Below, in pieces: positions 36,835 through 48,268 of a stretch of DNA of 64,000 bases. The stretch comes from Eudromia elegans. Lineage: Eukaryota > Chordata > Aves > Tinamiformes > Tinamidae. Position 1 is the first letter of the stretch; each line of letters opens with the position of its first letter. Location: assembly GCA_003342815.1 (NCBI GenBank), contig PTEX01000205.1:1012252-1076251 (forward strand). Reading direction: 5' to 3'. A program made the position numbers and the translations under genes. Under the pieces are notes generated by a model. The model did no database searches and was not told the origin of the DNA. It saw only the letters and a program-made list of their open reading frames with translations.

Positions 36835-36930
36835 ATGAGGAGAAACGGAAAGTAGACGGCTACCCCAGTATCACACAGCAAAGAGCTGAGATCCCAGCTC
36901 GGTTCAGCAGTGCATTATGCTCCTTGCAAA
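36835..36930 (-). repeat. MIR/CORE-SINE-like relic
   Basis: ATGAGGAGAAACGGAAAG, then AGTATCACACAGCAAAGAGC, then GATCCCAGCTCGG corresponds in order to the reverse complement of a MIR-type SINE: GAGGAAACTGAGGC, GGTCACACAGCAAG and the AGAACCCAGGTC-type segment. Order and spacing are preserved over some 90 bases, which supports the call despite divergence. Confidence 0.5.
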
Positions 36931-36970
36931 GTTAACTTTGTAATCAGAGTTCATCTTTCTTGCTGTGGAG

Positions 36971-37064
36971 CTGGTCCTGCATTCTGATTTTCTTGCACAG
37001 ACTCCCATTAAGTTTAGCAGGATTTTGTAAGAGACAGCAGTACCGCTGCATATGAGATCAGGGC
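36971..37064. repeat. MITE-like relic, near full length
   Basis: Begins CTGGTCCTGCATTCTG, has the central piece ACTCCCATTAAGTTTAGCAG and ends GAGATCAGGGCC. This fits an ancient non-autonomous element with CTGATCCTGCA/TGCAGGATCAGGGCC inverted termini and a CCCATTGACTTCAATGGG-type centre. It lies directly beside the MIR-like relic, so two old insertions sit side by side. Confidence 0.45.
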
Positions 37065-39040
37065 CTATATAACCATATTATCTTAAAAGCCCAGAACTCG
37101 GTTCATATCAGGAACTGTTTTCTACATTTGAAATTAGCTAAACATTAGCATCTCTGAAATATTATCTTAAGTTGCTGAACACTGATATTAACCTGCTGCA
37201 TGCTTGGAGTGTTCTGATAAAAATGCAGTTGCTGTGGTAATTGTTATATTATGTTCAGAAAACTGCCAAGAATATAATTGCTTGCAAAGTGACTGTGCAG
37301 TTCAGCTTTAATCTACATGGCAAAAATGTTTGCTAAAATTAAACAAAAAAAATGCAAGTCTTTGCATAAACTACTATATTCCAAAGTAGGCTCTTTATTA
37401 AACTTTTAAAACCAAAACTATGTTTATAGTTTATTAACCAGCTGCTGTTTGTAGCATCTGCTGTTAAAAACGAAGCCAAAAAAGGACATAGCGCCCAAGA
37501 AACCCCAACAAGAAAACCAAACCCCAAAACACAACAAACCCAAACCACCAGAGGATGATTTCCTTAAGAATGTTCTCCCAGGTATGTTCAGAATATTAAT
37601 TAGGCCCATCTATTTCTGTCGGATAATAACAATGTCCAAGAACTGAATGGAATCTGTGACCTGTGAAAGGGCCATTCATATGCTTTAGTCTGCCTTAGCG
37701 CATTCCTTAACAAGTGAACATAGACCTTTTTCATAGTCATCCTAAATGTTTCAACTCTGTGTTTCATGGTTTGGTTCTTGTGTCTCCAAAACACATAGCT
37801 TTTTTTCTTTCTCTCTCTCTCTCCCTTTTTTTTTGCCTAGTGGGAAGTATTCCATGCTCTTCTCATTTAAATGCTTATGCCTTTATGGTTATTTTTACTG
37901 CCATACCTATGGGGCTTCTTACTGTATTGCCTGTAGCTGAAGGAGATTTTAAAGGAATTAAATTTGTTCAGTTTAAATCTTCAGGGGCATACAACAATAT
38001 CTTAAACAATTAGCAATAATTAAAAAGCATCTATTCGAACTGTGTAAAAACCAAATAGATTTCATTTAAATACAGTAGTCAGGCCTAGAGGTTTTTTCAT
38101 TAGCGTTATGAAGGGTCGTCTTTCCTCCCCGCTCTGCTTTTATTTCAGGCTTTGTTTCAGCAGTTACTTTATTAACATGTGCTGTCAGTTATTTGGTGGC
38201 TTTCAAGGTATGAAATGGGTTTGTCGTTTCAGAGCGTTTCCCAGTAGGTTTGCATCAGGGATTCCCGAAGCCTCCGTACAGCTCATTTCAGCTGGCACAT
38301 GCTCTGGTTGCCCGAGCTGAAGCTGGAAATTGAAGTGATTCAGAAACTTAAATGTTAAATGCATCTTTCTATGATAGGCACATTGGCTGTGCATATACGT
38401 CCACTACACAGTAGTGTAATACAGTTCAACATACGTAATTTTGGTATACCTCTGTAATTACAATAAACATTAAAATGCCGTTAGAAATATTTGAAGGTCT
38501 TACAGATGGGTCTCTGTTCACTCCATGGGTCTGAATTGCTGGATTTACTGAGGGATTCTCCTCTGATGCAGTGCTCAGTGTGAGCAGGATGATCCTCAAG
38601 ATCCTTTTTGGCAGCAATTTTAGTTTCAAGGTGCTTGTCCCCTCCTGATCACTCTTGGTCCCACAGCACAGTTTGCTGACCCCAGACTTGGGTTGGCTTA
38701 TCAGAGAGGGCAGGGTACAGCATGGCTAAGGGAGAGTGGCAACCCCTTTTACCAGCTGCAGATAATGTCTGCAGGGCTGCATCCTTCCTGGATTGTAATC
38801 GAAGGTACTTAGACTTTTAGTTACAAACTGAGAAAGTTTTAGTGCTTATAAACACTTGGATTCGGCTCTTCTCCTTTTTATCATTTAGCCAAGAATGTAT
38901 AAATTTGGCTAATGTGCTTTGTTTCTTTTTTTTTTCAAATTTGATAACAGTGGATATTTTCACAAGTGGATGAAAGGCGAAAGGATGTATTGTAGACAGT
39001 TTGTTGAAAGTGCCAAAGAAAGTGACAGCTATCTACATGA
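37065..39040. other. Non-coding sequence, no gene seen
   Basis: AT-rich, with A/C-rich sequence at 37480-37555 and a CT tract near 37808. Frames of up to 99 aa are unrecognised. Confidence 0.5.
37808..37824 (+). repeat. CT microsatellite
   Basis: About seven CT units followed by a T run. Confidence 0.8.
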
Positions 39041-39116
39041 ACAAAATTTCTGAGGGCCTCACCTCTACTGGAAAATGCTTAGGAGTCCACAAATAGAAAA
39101 AGGTTAAAAACTACTG
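39041..39116 (-). repeat. hAT-like DNA transposon terminus
   Basis: Read on the minus strand the segment starts CAGTAGTTTTTAACCTTTTT, then CTATTTGTGGACTCCTAAG, then AGAGGTGAGGCCCTC and AAATTTTG. This is the typical layout of hAT/Charlie-type ends (CAGTGGTTCTCAACC..., then GTGGACCCC...). The opposite terminus and an 8-bp target duplication were not found, so it is a fragment of an old element. Confidence 0.45.
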
Positions 39117-40689
39117 ACCTAAATAATTAGTTCAATTTTCAAGAGTGCTGAGCATCCAACTGTTCTCATTGATTATAAACAGAAGATGATAACGAATAAC
39201 AGCTCCCATAGTTGATGAAAGGCATCTTTTCTGGGGAACTTGTCCACAGATGCTTAGAAGAAGGATACATCTAATACAAGTCTTTGATAAAGAGAAACAT
39301 TTCTCCCTTGGTTGTCTGGTTTTTATGCATAATGTACTTAAATATTTTTGCTTTCACACTTATTTTTTCTTAGAACTCAGTGTAGAATTGAACTGTAGCA
39401 GATAAGAGAAAGCATAAGACGAGATCTTAGTTTCGTGTGTGGATTGTGTGCTACTTCATGGTTCAGTCCTGAACCTACTTTCATATTTACTGTGTAAATT
39501 CAACATCCTGTAATACAGGAAATCCAGAAAGATGTACGAATAAGCTTTTAAAGTTTTATAGTAGCTTTAGATCTTTTTTGGTTGCCACATCCAACAAGTT
39601 TTGTGTTTTTATTCTATGTTATGGTAAATACAGAAAATCTGTGTTGTTTACTAGGAGGAGAATTGTACTAAGTGTGACCAGGAGGAAATTCAAGCTTGCT
39701 TTTTAATTGATAATTCCTGACACCTTCCTTAAAAGTCTTTCTTTTTGATGTTGCTCCTCATATACTTATATTGCTACGTTTTGAGACGTTCATCTTAATT
39801 AATCTTTTGAAAAGTTCTACTAGATTGATATGGACAATGGATTTTGAAGTTAGTTTTGAAAGTGCAGACTTGAATGTGAGTTCAAAACTCAAAGTCCTTA
39901 TAACAGAAAAGCTTTATATATATGTATGTATATTTGCAAAATATCAGTGTTCTAAAACAATAAGCTGGGCAACTTTGTCAAATTCAATATTGCTGTTATC
40001 TATCACTATTTTGGATAGCTAGACCCTTCTAATTGTCAGCAAATTTATTGACAAATAGTTGACAAATCTATTGCAAAAAGGTGTTTTTCTACACTTGTTA
40101 TACTAAGTAAGGGCATTGTGTGCAATGCTGACATCAACCCAAGCCAGCCTAGTTTATATACAGATGAAGCCATCAGATCTGTAAAGCCATGACTACCAGG
40201 CAAGGATTTGTATGAATATTTGACTAAGTAATCTGTCCTCAGAATGGTTTAAAAGCATTGAATTGGAACTCTCCTACCCCAAAGTTCTCCAGCTGTTTAA
40301 AATTAGATGTTCTACTTTTGCATTTTGGAAGCCTATATGAGCCACTGATGAACCACTAAGAGTAGGAAAGGGAAAAGGATGCTCAGATGCAGGGGAGATC
40401 TGCAGGCAACTACTGGTCATTGCACTCAGCAAGTAAGTGAAGTCCTGCTATGGGAAGAGGCAGCGACAGTCACACAGGTACCACCTACAGCCACCTCACC
40501 ATTTGCCTCTTTTAATGACACCCAAATGCTTTTAAAATGATCACTTTTACATTGTGACTCCAACTTAAAATAATATTTTTTTGAAAAGAATTAGTATGTT
40601 CATCCTCTCCACTCAGAAGAGGGAGCCAGAAAGCCAAACTCGGGGAATCCTGGAGGCCGTAGGAATAGGAAGGCTGCAGAGAACACACA
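39117..40689. other. Non-coding sequence, no gene seen
   Basis: AT-rich. A short TA/TG tract occurs near 39916-39931. No frame is recognisable. Confidence 0.5.
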
Positions 40690-40930
40690 CATGCAAATGG
40701 CAAATTTGATTAAAACGATGGGCTGTCTGTTTTGCAGTTCCTGGAAGCCCACCCTCGGCCATAAAAATGCAAAAATAGTGCAACAGGCAACGTGGCAGAA
40801 CAGGGCGCTCTGTATTCATTCACAATTAGGTGTTCTATTCTGTTGTCACCAGATGCTGCCACGCACATTACACAACAGAAATGGGATTAGCAGGAATAAC
40901 AAAAACCTGTCAAAGCACAAAACCATGGCC
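40690..40930. promoter_or_regulatory. Candidate conserved element with octamer, CTCF-like core and inverted repeat
   Basis: A repeat-free block containing a perfect POU octamer ATGCAAAT (40691-40698), TTTGATTAAAACGATGGG, a CTCF-core-like GCAGAACAGGGCGC (40795-40808, 12 of 14 consensus positions by eye), and a 9-bp perfect inverted repeat TTCTGTTGT...ACAACAGAA (40838-40846 and 40872-40880, 25-base spacer). Open frames on both strands are unrecognised. The mixture suggests a regulatory element rather than coding sequence. Confidence 0.35.
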
Positions 40931-43900
40931 TAGTAGTCCTGACAAATTAAACAGCCTACAATGAGTGCCAGAGCATGAAAATCACTCACCCTTCCTCTTC
41001 TATCTCTCAGAGGTAGGCAGTAAATGCCTTCTTAAAGGCAGGCCACCATGTAGCCAACACAAGAAGGAGAAAAATGCATTTTCATTTCTGATTGAGTGTA
41101 GAATAAGGACAAACCACCTGACTAATGAGTATCTGAGAATTACATGTTTCATCTTGTAACATACAGAGTAATTTCCATGTTCCCGGTATGTCCTAAATAA
41201 TTTATGACCTAGAGAGCAACCTAAACGTTGCTATACCTATCAGTACTAGTTCTGTAGTTATGAACATCTGTGGAGTGCTGTTAGCTTGGTTTATATCTAT
41301 GTGATGCAAAATAAAGTGGGTCAAATAGCTATGAGCCACTTATACCTGCTCACCTTGCTCATGCTGGTGGTTCATCCACATAGGATGCGGGAGGATTCAG
41401 AGGATAAGAGAGGACCGTCTATGTAGAAACTGATTCCAAGACTGTAAACCAGGTGATGCGTTTCTAGTGCATTTTAGAGCATTGCTGTGAGACATCTACA
41501 GCATTTATAGGTTTTTAAGATAAGAACAATGATAAAAGAGGAACCTAGTATCTGCTATAGCCTGTTTTATTTGTCTGGTTTAATAATGGTGGCACTAAGC
41601 TGACTAAGCTGTGCTTGAAATTTTTTAGACATATGTAATGAGTTGCTCTGTATAACCCAGTTGTCCATTCTCCTTCAAATGTCAGAAACAGTGACTTGTG
41701 ACAAACTTTCTCACGTGCTTTCTTCAGGGAATCCTTTGGCTTTGAGGGCTATCTGTGACTCATCCTCTTCTCTGCAGCTGTTGATCAGTGGTCATTCTCA
41801 TTGCATCCATGCAGCTCCTCAGACAGAAAATTTTCCTGTCAGCCTCTCATTAGTCTCTGGTCCTAAACTTGGTGCCCTGATATCCTTGCCAAAAACCTCA
41901 GCTTTATGGTTCTTCCTTTTTGCTGCATATGATTTCTGTTAACTGATGTGAAAGGGCATTAGTTAAGGAGAGGTGGAGGGGTAGGTAGCTGGAGGGTCAA
42001 AGTCATTAGGCAGATTTCCAGATGATACCTTCTCCCAAATTCTCTTTTGTTTGCTATGCTTCTTTATCTTCACTTCTCTTCCAGCCTGAGGGGTGGCAGA
42101 TAAGTAACTCGCATCTAGCTGCTACCATAAGTTTAGATGACCAATTCAGCAAAGGTGACAAATGCTACTTTCTTGCATCCTTCCTGACCCCAAAAGATTT
42201 CCAAGATTTCTTCTGGGAATTACTTACAGAAGATATATTTTTTTATTTATGTCATAAAACCCATTTTTCCACTTTATTTCCACTCTCTGAGAAAGTCCTT
42301 GGAGTAATAGATAAAATGTCAGAAATAATTAAGAAAAATACTGATATACCGTGTGGCAGAGAATTATACCTTTTGGAAATAGTCGTTGTCATTGTCCATA
42401 GCCTGTCCCTTGATAGATATAAATACCAGCTTTATCACCTTATTTCAAATGATGATGTGTTGCATCAGTGTTGATGAAAACTATATTTTTGGAATTTCAG
42501 TCAAATGGAAAAAATAGTTTCTACTGAGAAGCAGAAGACCTAAGTTCAAAACTGAGTAAGCAAGCTACACGGAATGCAGAAATTAATTTATATAATAACC
42601 ATCTGATCCTGTTATCATTCCTTCTGTTTTCCATTCCTCCTTAATTTCCCTTTGACTTACTTTTGTCTTAATACCTGTATACATCGAAAGCAAACATCTC
42701 TGTGCAAGAGTGCTTAGACCATAATCATATTAATGTTTTTAATGAATTATGTAACACATCGTGTCTGCAGTGGCAGGCAGGTGGCAATGACTAAGCTCAG
42801 AGAGTTCAAATCACTTTAATGTTATGAAGGAGCAAACAGGTGGGTGCTGGCCTTCAAAGACTTTATGTGAAGAACTTACCTGTGATGCAGTGACTACTTA
42901 GCAAGCAGCAGACATGCCAATATTTCTGCAGGACCCAGCTAGTCCACTTGCCTTTACATTTCTGACTAAGTTGCTAGTCAGGTTATTGGGTGTTTATGTC
43001 CTCAAGAAAGAACCCTTTTGTCATACTTTTTAAAAATATTTATTTATTTATTTAGAGAATATTTATTTTCAAGGGGAATGGATCTTGACTAGATTTATAG
43101 TACCATGTGCCAAAGATCAAACTGCATAACCACAAGCATTTATACTTTTATTTATAGGAAATAATATAAAGGAATAATGTGCTTATGGGCAGCTTAAGTG
43201 TTAAGCATTCGTCTTCTTCAAAATGCACTAGAAAGGCATATGGACGTGAAATGCCAGTTAAAAAGCAAGGATCACTCACTGTATTTTATTACTTTTTGTA
43301 TATAAGTAGATTTGGAGTACGAGTGTCTACAGATCAACTTGAACTGCAAGCCCTGCTGCTCTACTATGTACTGAGGTACAAGGTAGCAATTGGTTACATA
43401 AGGGGATAAGATTTGGTAATAAATCCTCTTCACCTTTTAAATGATACTTCTGTATTTGATTCTTGAGAAGCTTTAAGATATGTCTGCATAGTATATAGAT
43501 ACTTTAACCTCCTCTGGAATGTCTTCATATAAAATAGGTCTTGCGTCCACGTGAAAACTTTTGTAGCTTACTAAAATAAAATCCAGACTTTGGGAATTCT
43601 GGTCTTTTGGGACAGAGTTCAAGGCCGTGGTAGTCATGATCTACCTTGGACTTAAAAAGTAGAAGGTGTCAAAATCCTCAGCAGTGCCTGCCTCAGGTGT
43701 GTTGTGCTCACGTGAAGGACCATCTCTTAAGCAAAGACATTGTATTTAAAACATTTTTTTTCCCTAGATAGTTATATATTTTACCTATATATAAAACACA
43801 GCCATTCTTAGATTTTTTTTTTTAATGTATTTTGATCACTCTCTTTTGGTAGCTTTAGGTCTCTTTTCTCCTTGTTTATATATTCAAAGAAAATGTAACA

Positions 43901-44227
43901 ATGGGAAAGACATCCTGCTTGCTTCATGGACAGAGCAGGTCTCTGATGATGAACAGTAGTTCGTTGTTCATTTTTATTGCACACTCATGGAAACCCACGG
44001 ATACCAGCTAGAGAAGTCTACATTTTGCTGCTTTCATACGCTTCTATATCCTGGAAGAACGGAAAACTCCCTGATATCTGATGTATGAATATAATGTAAT
44101 ACCTGTATCAGGGGGCTGGGAAGTACATTGCCTTTTCATGTAGATGTATTAGCAACGTACTCAAAACTAATTTCTTGAAGTCGTTAGGAAAGCTGACAGA
44201 GCATAGCAGACCTGAGACTTTCTTTTT
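40931..44227. other. Non-coding sequence, no gene seen
   Basis: AT-rich. The 150-aa frame at 42022-42474 has a plausible amino-acid composition but no family resemblance and lies in AT-rich DNA without exon signals. An ATTT tract lies at 43037-43054. Confidence 0.45.
43037..43054 (+). repeat. ATTT microsatellite
   Basis: Three to four TTTA units. Confidence 0.75.
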
Positions 44228-44263
44228 GCTCAGCAGACTGTGCTGACGGGCTGAGCTCAGCAG
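44228..44263. promoter_or_regulatory. Cluster of MAF half-site-like motifs
   Basis: GCTCAGCA, TGCTGAC and GCTCAGCA follow each other within 36 bases; TGCTGAC is the half-site of the large-MAF recognition element TGCTGACTCAGCA. The full palindrome is not present because half-sites are spaced apart. Motif evidence only. Confidence 0.25.
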
Positions 44264-46159
44264 AGCACTGCACACATCAACTAGGGACAAATTGTTGGCA
44301 TCACCTGAAGATTATTGCTGTCGCTGGAAGGCTGCCTGTCATGTGGATAGTTTTAATGCCCAAAAAGAACTGCGGTATGGAGCAAATTTTGCATGTTGTA
44401 AGATGTAGTGCAGACCTGGGAGCTACAGAGCGTATATGCACAGACACAGCCTGGCAAGCGAGACCTGACTCCTGCTGGCCCGAAAACCAGATGTATCGAA
44501 GCTTCCGAGAGGCGTTCCTCACCTCCTTGCTGGTGTTTCTGTGCTTTGGATCAGGTTCTGTCCTGTTTTCATGGCAAAGGATGAGTCCACCTTAATATTT
44601 AAGTTTGTATTGGGCAGGTATTTCTGAAGCAAATCTTGTGACTGTCTCTACTTTTTGTGCTTTTGCTCATGTTGAACATGCTTGAGTGCATGAACTAGGC
44701 CTAGTTTTGGATAAAAGTCTGTGGAGTCACACATGACTTATGCACAAATTAAAAAAAAAAAAAAAAAAAAAAAAGAAAAAGAAAAGAAAAAGAAAAAAAA
44801 GAAAGGCTTGTAGTGTAGATCTCTGGCTCTCAGCATCAGTTTTGCCCTGCAGATCTGCTTCTGTTGGTCTGCATTACTTGCTAGCATAGGCATAGCCTTG
44901 GAGCTCAGGTGGGCTTTTCCTTGTGGTATGAAAGGATCTTTCTGGTTAACTTCATCGGGTGCCAAGTCTGTCAGTGGTTCAGGATCTTAACAACTGAAGA
45001 AGATAATACTTGACCTTCAGCATCAAACAGTACACATCTCAGGTGAAAGACTAGGAAGGTCCAAAATATAGTAATATGACTAATATGACTTAGACACTCT
45101 GAATCCTTATACAATTCTCTGTAATATATGCATATATTTTAAAGATTTTTATCTGAACTGTAGAAATATACCCAAGTTCATTGGAGTGCAAGAACCAAAT
45201 TCTCTTAATATAAGCACTACTCAGAATGCCAAATGATATTCAGTGCCTAGTAATTGTTTATGGATTAGTTTCCATTGCAGTGTAGTATATATATATTTGT
45301 ACACATATATATGAGTGAAGCAAAAAAGCAGCCTCTCTTGGTGTAGCAAACTGTTTTTAAAAAAATCTATATCAGGTAGGTACAATCTATGTGAAGCAAA
45401 AATCATGAATCAAATATTTAAAATAATGATACCAGCTAGGGCAGTGTCGCACTGTGAATATTTCATGAAAAAAGAAAAATATTCTTTGTAGTGTTTTGTT
45501 TCAACTGTTTTAATCATAATCAAATTTTCTTCATGAAGAAAATACTGGCCTTTGGATTTCTGCATTGAAATGCAAAAACAATGTACACATATGCAAGTGA
45601 AATTAGACTTAGTTATTTTTTCTCTTACTGAAAATCAAAGATATTTAGCATCCTACATAGGAATTGTTTATGTCACTGGGATATCAAGCCATTTCTGTGG
45701 AATTGCAACAAAACATGATAAAACACAATTCTTTGCTGTTGATGCTGTTGGCAATGTTTTGAATTAACGAAAGAGCCAAATGCCTTATTTTTCAGCTGTA
45801 TTTTGCTTTCTATACTAATATATAATAAATATTACAATTAGTTCTATAAGTCTTTGAAAGATACAGGTTCACTTTAATATTTTAAAATTAAGTTTGATCC
45901 ATCTTAACTTTCAGCATGAGTTCTCATTGGCAGCATGACGTTAATAAATCATCAGAGCACCATTGATCAACTGACTTATTTAACACTGCACAAACAGCAA
46001 GAACTTGCACTGGGCCACAAACCCCACACCGTGCCTTTGCCATTAAGAGAGTTAATAACTTCACACTGACAAGTTATTAAGTTCTCTGTAGCCTCAGAGA
46101 TAATAAGAAAAATATTTAGAAGAGGTTTGTAAGCAAAGCACACGCCTGCATCCTAAGAG
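44264..46159. other. Non-coding sequence, no gene seen
   Basis: Contains a long A/purine tract (44751-44805), TA-rich tracts near 45283-45313 and a 9-bp tandem TAATATGAC duplication at 45072-45089. No frame is recognisable. Confidence 0.5.
44751..44805 (+). repeat. Poly-A run passing into AAAAG-type purine tract
   Basis: 24 consecutive A, then A runs of 4-8 bases separated by single G to the end. A low-complexity purine tract. Confidence 0.9.
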
Positions 46160-46312
46160 AGCTGTGGTCAGGTTGGGTGCCGGATCTAGTAGATCTGGTC
46201 TAGGTGACAGTTGCTACTGGTTCTGTTCAGGGCATCAGTTTCTTTAGCTAAAAAATGAGGGAAAAGATTCTGGTCCTTATAAAGTGCTTACAGATCTGTT
46301 GAAAGCCTCATT
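46160..46312 (+). repeat. MIR/CORE-SINE-like relic
   Basis: CATCAGTTTCTTTAGCTAAA and AAAATGAGGGAAAAGATTC are followed by TTATAAAGTGCTTACAGATC. These match, in order and spacing, the MIR-type CTCAGTTTCCTCATCTGTAA/AAAATGGGG core and the GTAAAGTGCTTTGAGATC 3' part. The upstream 70 bases are too diverged for a confident boundary. Confidence 0.55.
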
Positions 46313-47412
46313 CTTTTCAATCTACTTTCTGCTTCTGTTATAGGATAGGATTTTCCAAGTGCTTTAACCCTTAACCAATTATCTTAGCCTTTAGTCTGAC
46401 TTGGCTCATTACATGTTTCTTTGCTCTCCATTCCCTGCTCTTCTTTCTTTGATGTTGCATTTTCTTACATTACATTCCCTACGTGCCTTGTAGGTTCTGC
46501 CTATATTGGCCTTATTATAACTTCCACTAGCTTCATAATGAACTGTCTCTGTTTTTCTCATTTCATGTGCTGAGAAGAAACTACTGCCCTTAATAGCACG
46601 AAATTCTCCATCTCACTAAACAGACACACTCAGATCTTCACCTGATAAATGCAGTAAAATTTTCCTGGCATCCAAATTAGGTCTTAGCTTAGAACAGTCA
46701 TCAAGGCTTCTTCTCTGTTTAACAGAAAGAAATATTCAGAGGATGGTTCAGACCATACAATATTTGAAGAACTACGAACTCTCCATGAAGCAGAGGCAGA
46801 GCCTTGGATGACTCCGTTCCTGATCTATGTCTGTTACACAGGGTCTGGCTGAGTAGACTACATCCTTCAGCCTAGGAAACAGCTGGCACCAGAAAGATAT
46901 GATGAAGGTCTACAAGACTGTGAGTGCTATGGAGAGGGAGAATTGTCCACTATTTTTTTCAGATATGGGGTATTAAATGAGAGTAAAAAGCTCTGTTCAA
47001 AACAGAGCAAAGTAGCTTTATACACAGCGTGTAGCAAAGCGTTGGACTGCCACCTCCAAGCATGAGATAGACCCTGAGAGTTTACATGGGCTCAGTGGCT
47101 GAACGGGACATGCTCATGGAAGAGAAATCCAGTGAGGGCTACTAAACAGGAGGTCTCTAAGCTGCACATTTGCAGAGGCTGAAGAGAATTTGGGGCAAAT
47201 ATCGCTAAATGCTTGCTCCCTTGTTATGCTCTGTTTGCACTGTGCAGTTGTGGGTTCCCCACAGAGGCCAGGCTGTTCAGACCTGCTAATGGGCCTGCTC
47301 CTGTGAGCGGAGTAGCACGTACACATTAGCGTTCATCAGACAAAGTTTCTAGCATACCCTTAAATTGAGTCTTAAACAAATGAGCTGATAGGAATGCCAT
47401 TCAAATAATCGC

Positions 47413-47454
47413 ATTTCAGTTCAGCAAGATTAGATTTCAGTTCAGCAAGACTGG
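47413..47454 (+). repeat. 21-bp tandem duplication
   Basis: ATTTCAGTTCAGCAAGATTAG is followed at once by a second copy differing at only two bases (ending CTGG), and the first five bases of a third copy follow. A recent duplication by slippage or unequal exchange. Confidence 0.85.
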
Positions 47455-48248
47455 ATTTCTTTTCGTTTGAGAGAGAGCTCTGATCTAATTTTGTGTCTTC
47501 CGACTGGATTTTTATTTTTCCCAGTTGGCAGGGTAATGGGTTACATTCTGGTGAAACACACAAACGTTTTCTAGCTGCAGAGCACCATCTTTCAGCAGTT
47601 TCAGCTTTTCAAATCGTTATCTGCGACTGTTATTACCCCACTATTGTAACCACCACTTTTTCCCAGATTGAACACATTGCTATTTGAACTCTGATCCCAT
47701 GGATAGAGTGTGAACAGCACCTTTAGAAGGATGGCAAATGCTCTCTGTTAAGCCATTTAAATGGTCATAGTTGCTCTATATTGAACCCTGGGAAAGGACC
47801 TGGACTCCTGAAAAGAACCCTGAAAAAGTTCTAAACTTTTACTAATGGATGAATTATATGAATTAATATATTCAGCCATCTTAAAAGATGGAGTATGTTT
47901 ATGCTGAACTGTTGTGGAACTGAATCTCTAGTAATAGCTTTAATTAGAGATTGGATTTGGATCCAATTGGAAGATCTTAATAACTACGTAAGTCACTAAT
48001 CACACCACTAGGCACCTTGATGTGTCTTCAATATTTAATTTAGCCAAAAAACTTAAATTCAGTCACTTTTAATTAAAGAAATATAGTTTTTTGTGGGTTT
48101 TTTTTTGGTGGTGGGTTTTTTTTTTTTTGGCTAGGATGTCAACATTATTCCATCATTATTCCATGTCTTCACTCATTTTTTATATCTTCTGTTTACCCAG
48201 CTTAGTACTGATAGCTTTTAGACTTGTATTTATTTATTATATATTATT

Positions 48249-48268
48249 TTATATATATATATATTTTA
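48249..48268. repeat. TA microsatellite
   Basis: About eight TA units in a T/A-rich surround. Confidence 0.8.

Noticed and set aside
42022-42474. 150-aa open frame
   Set aside because: No resemblance to a known family; it begins shortly after unremarkable AT-rich DNA with no promoter or splice evidence.
46735-46970. Possible LINE fragment (TATGATGAAGGTCTACAAGA and GTGCTATGGAGAGGG)
   Set aside because: Faintly like wording seen in CR1/L2-type LINEs, but too short and diverged to support without a repeat search.
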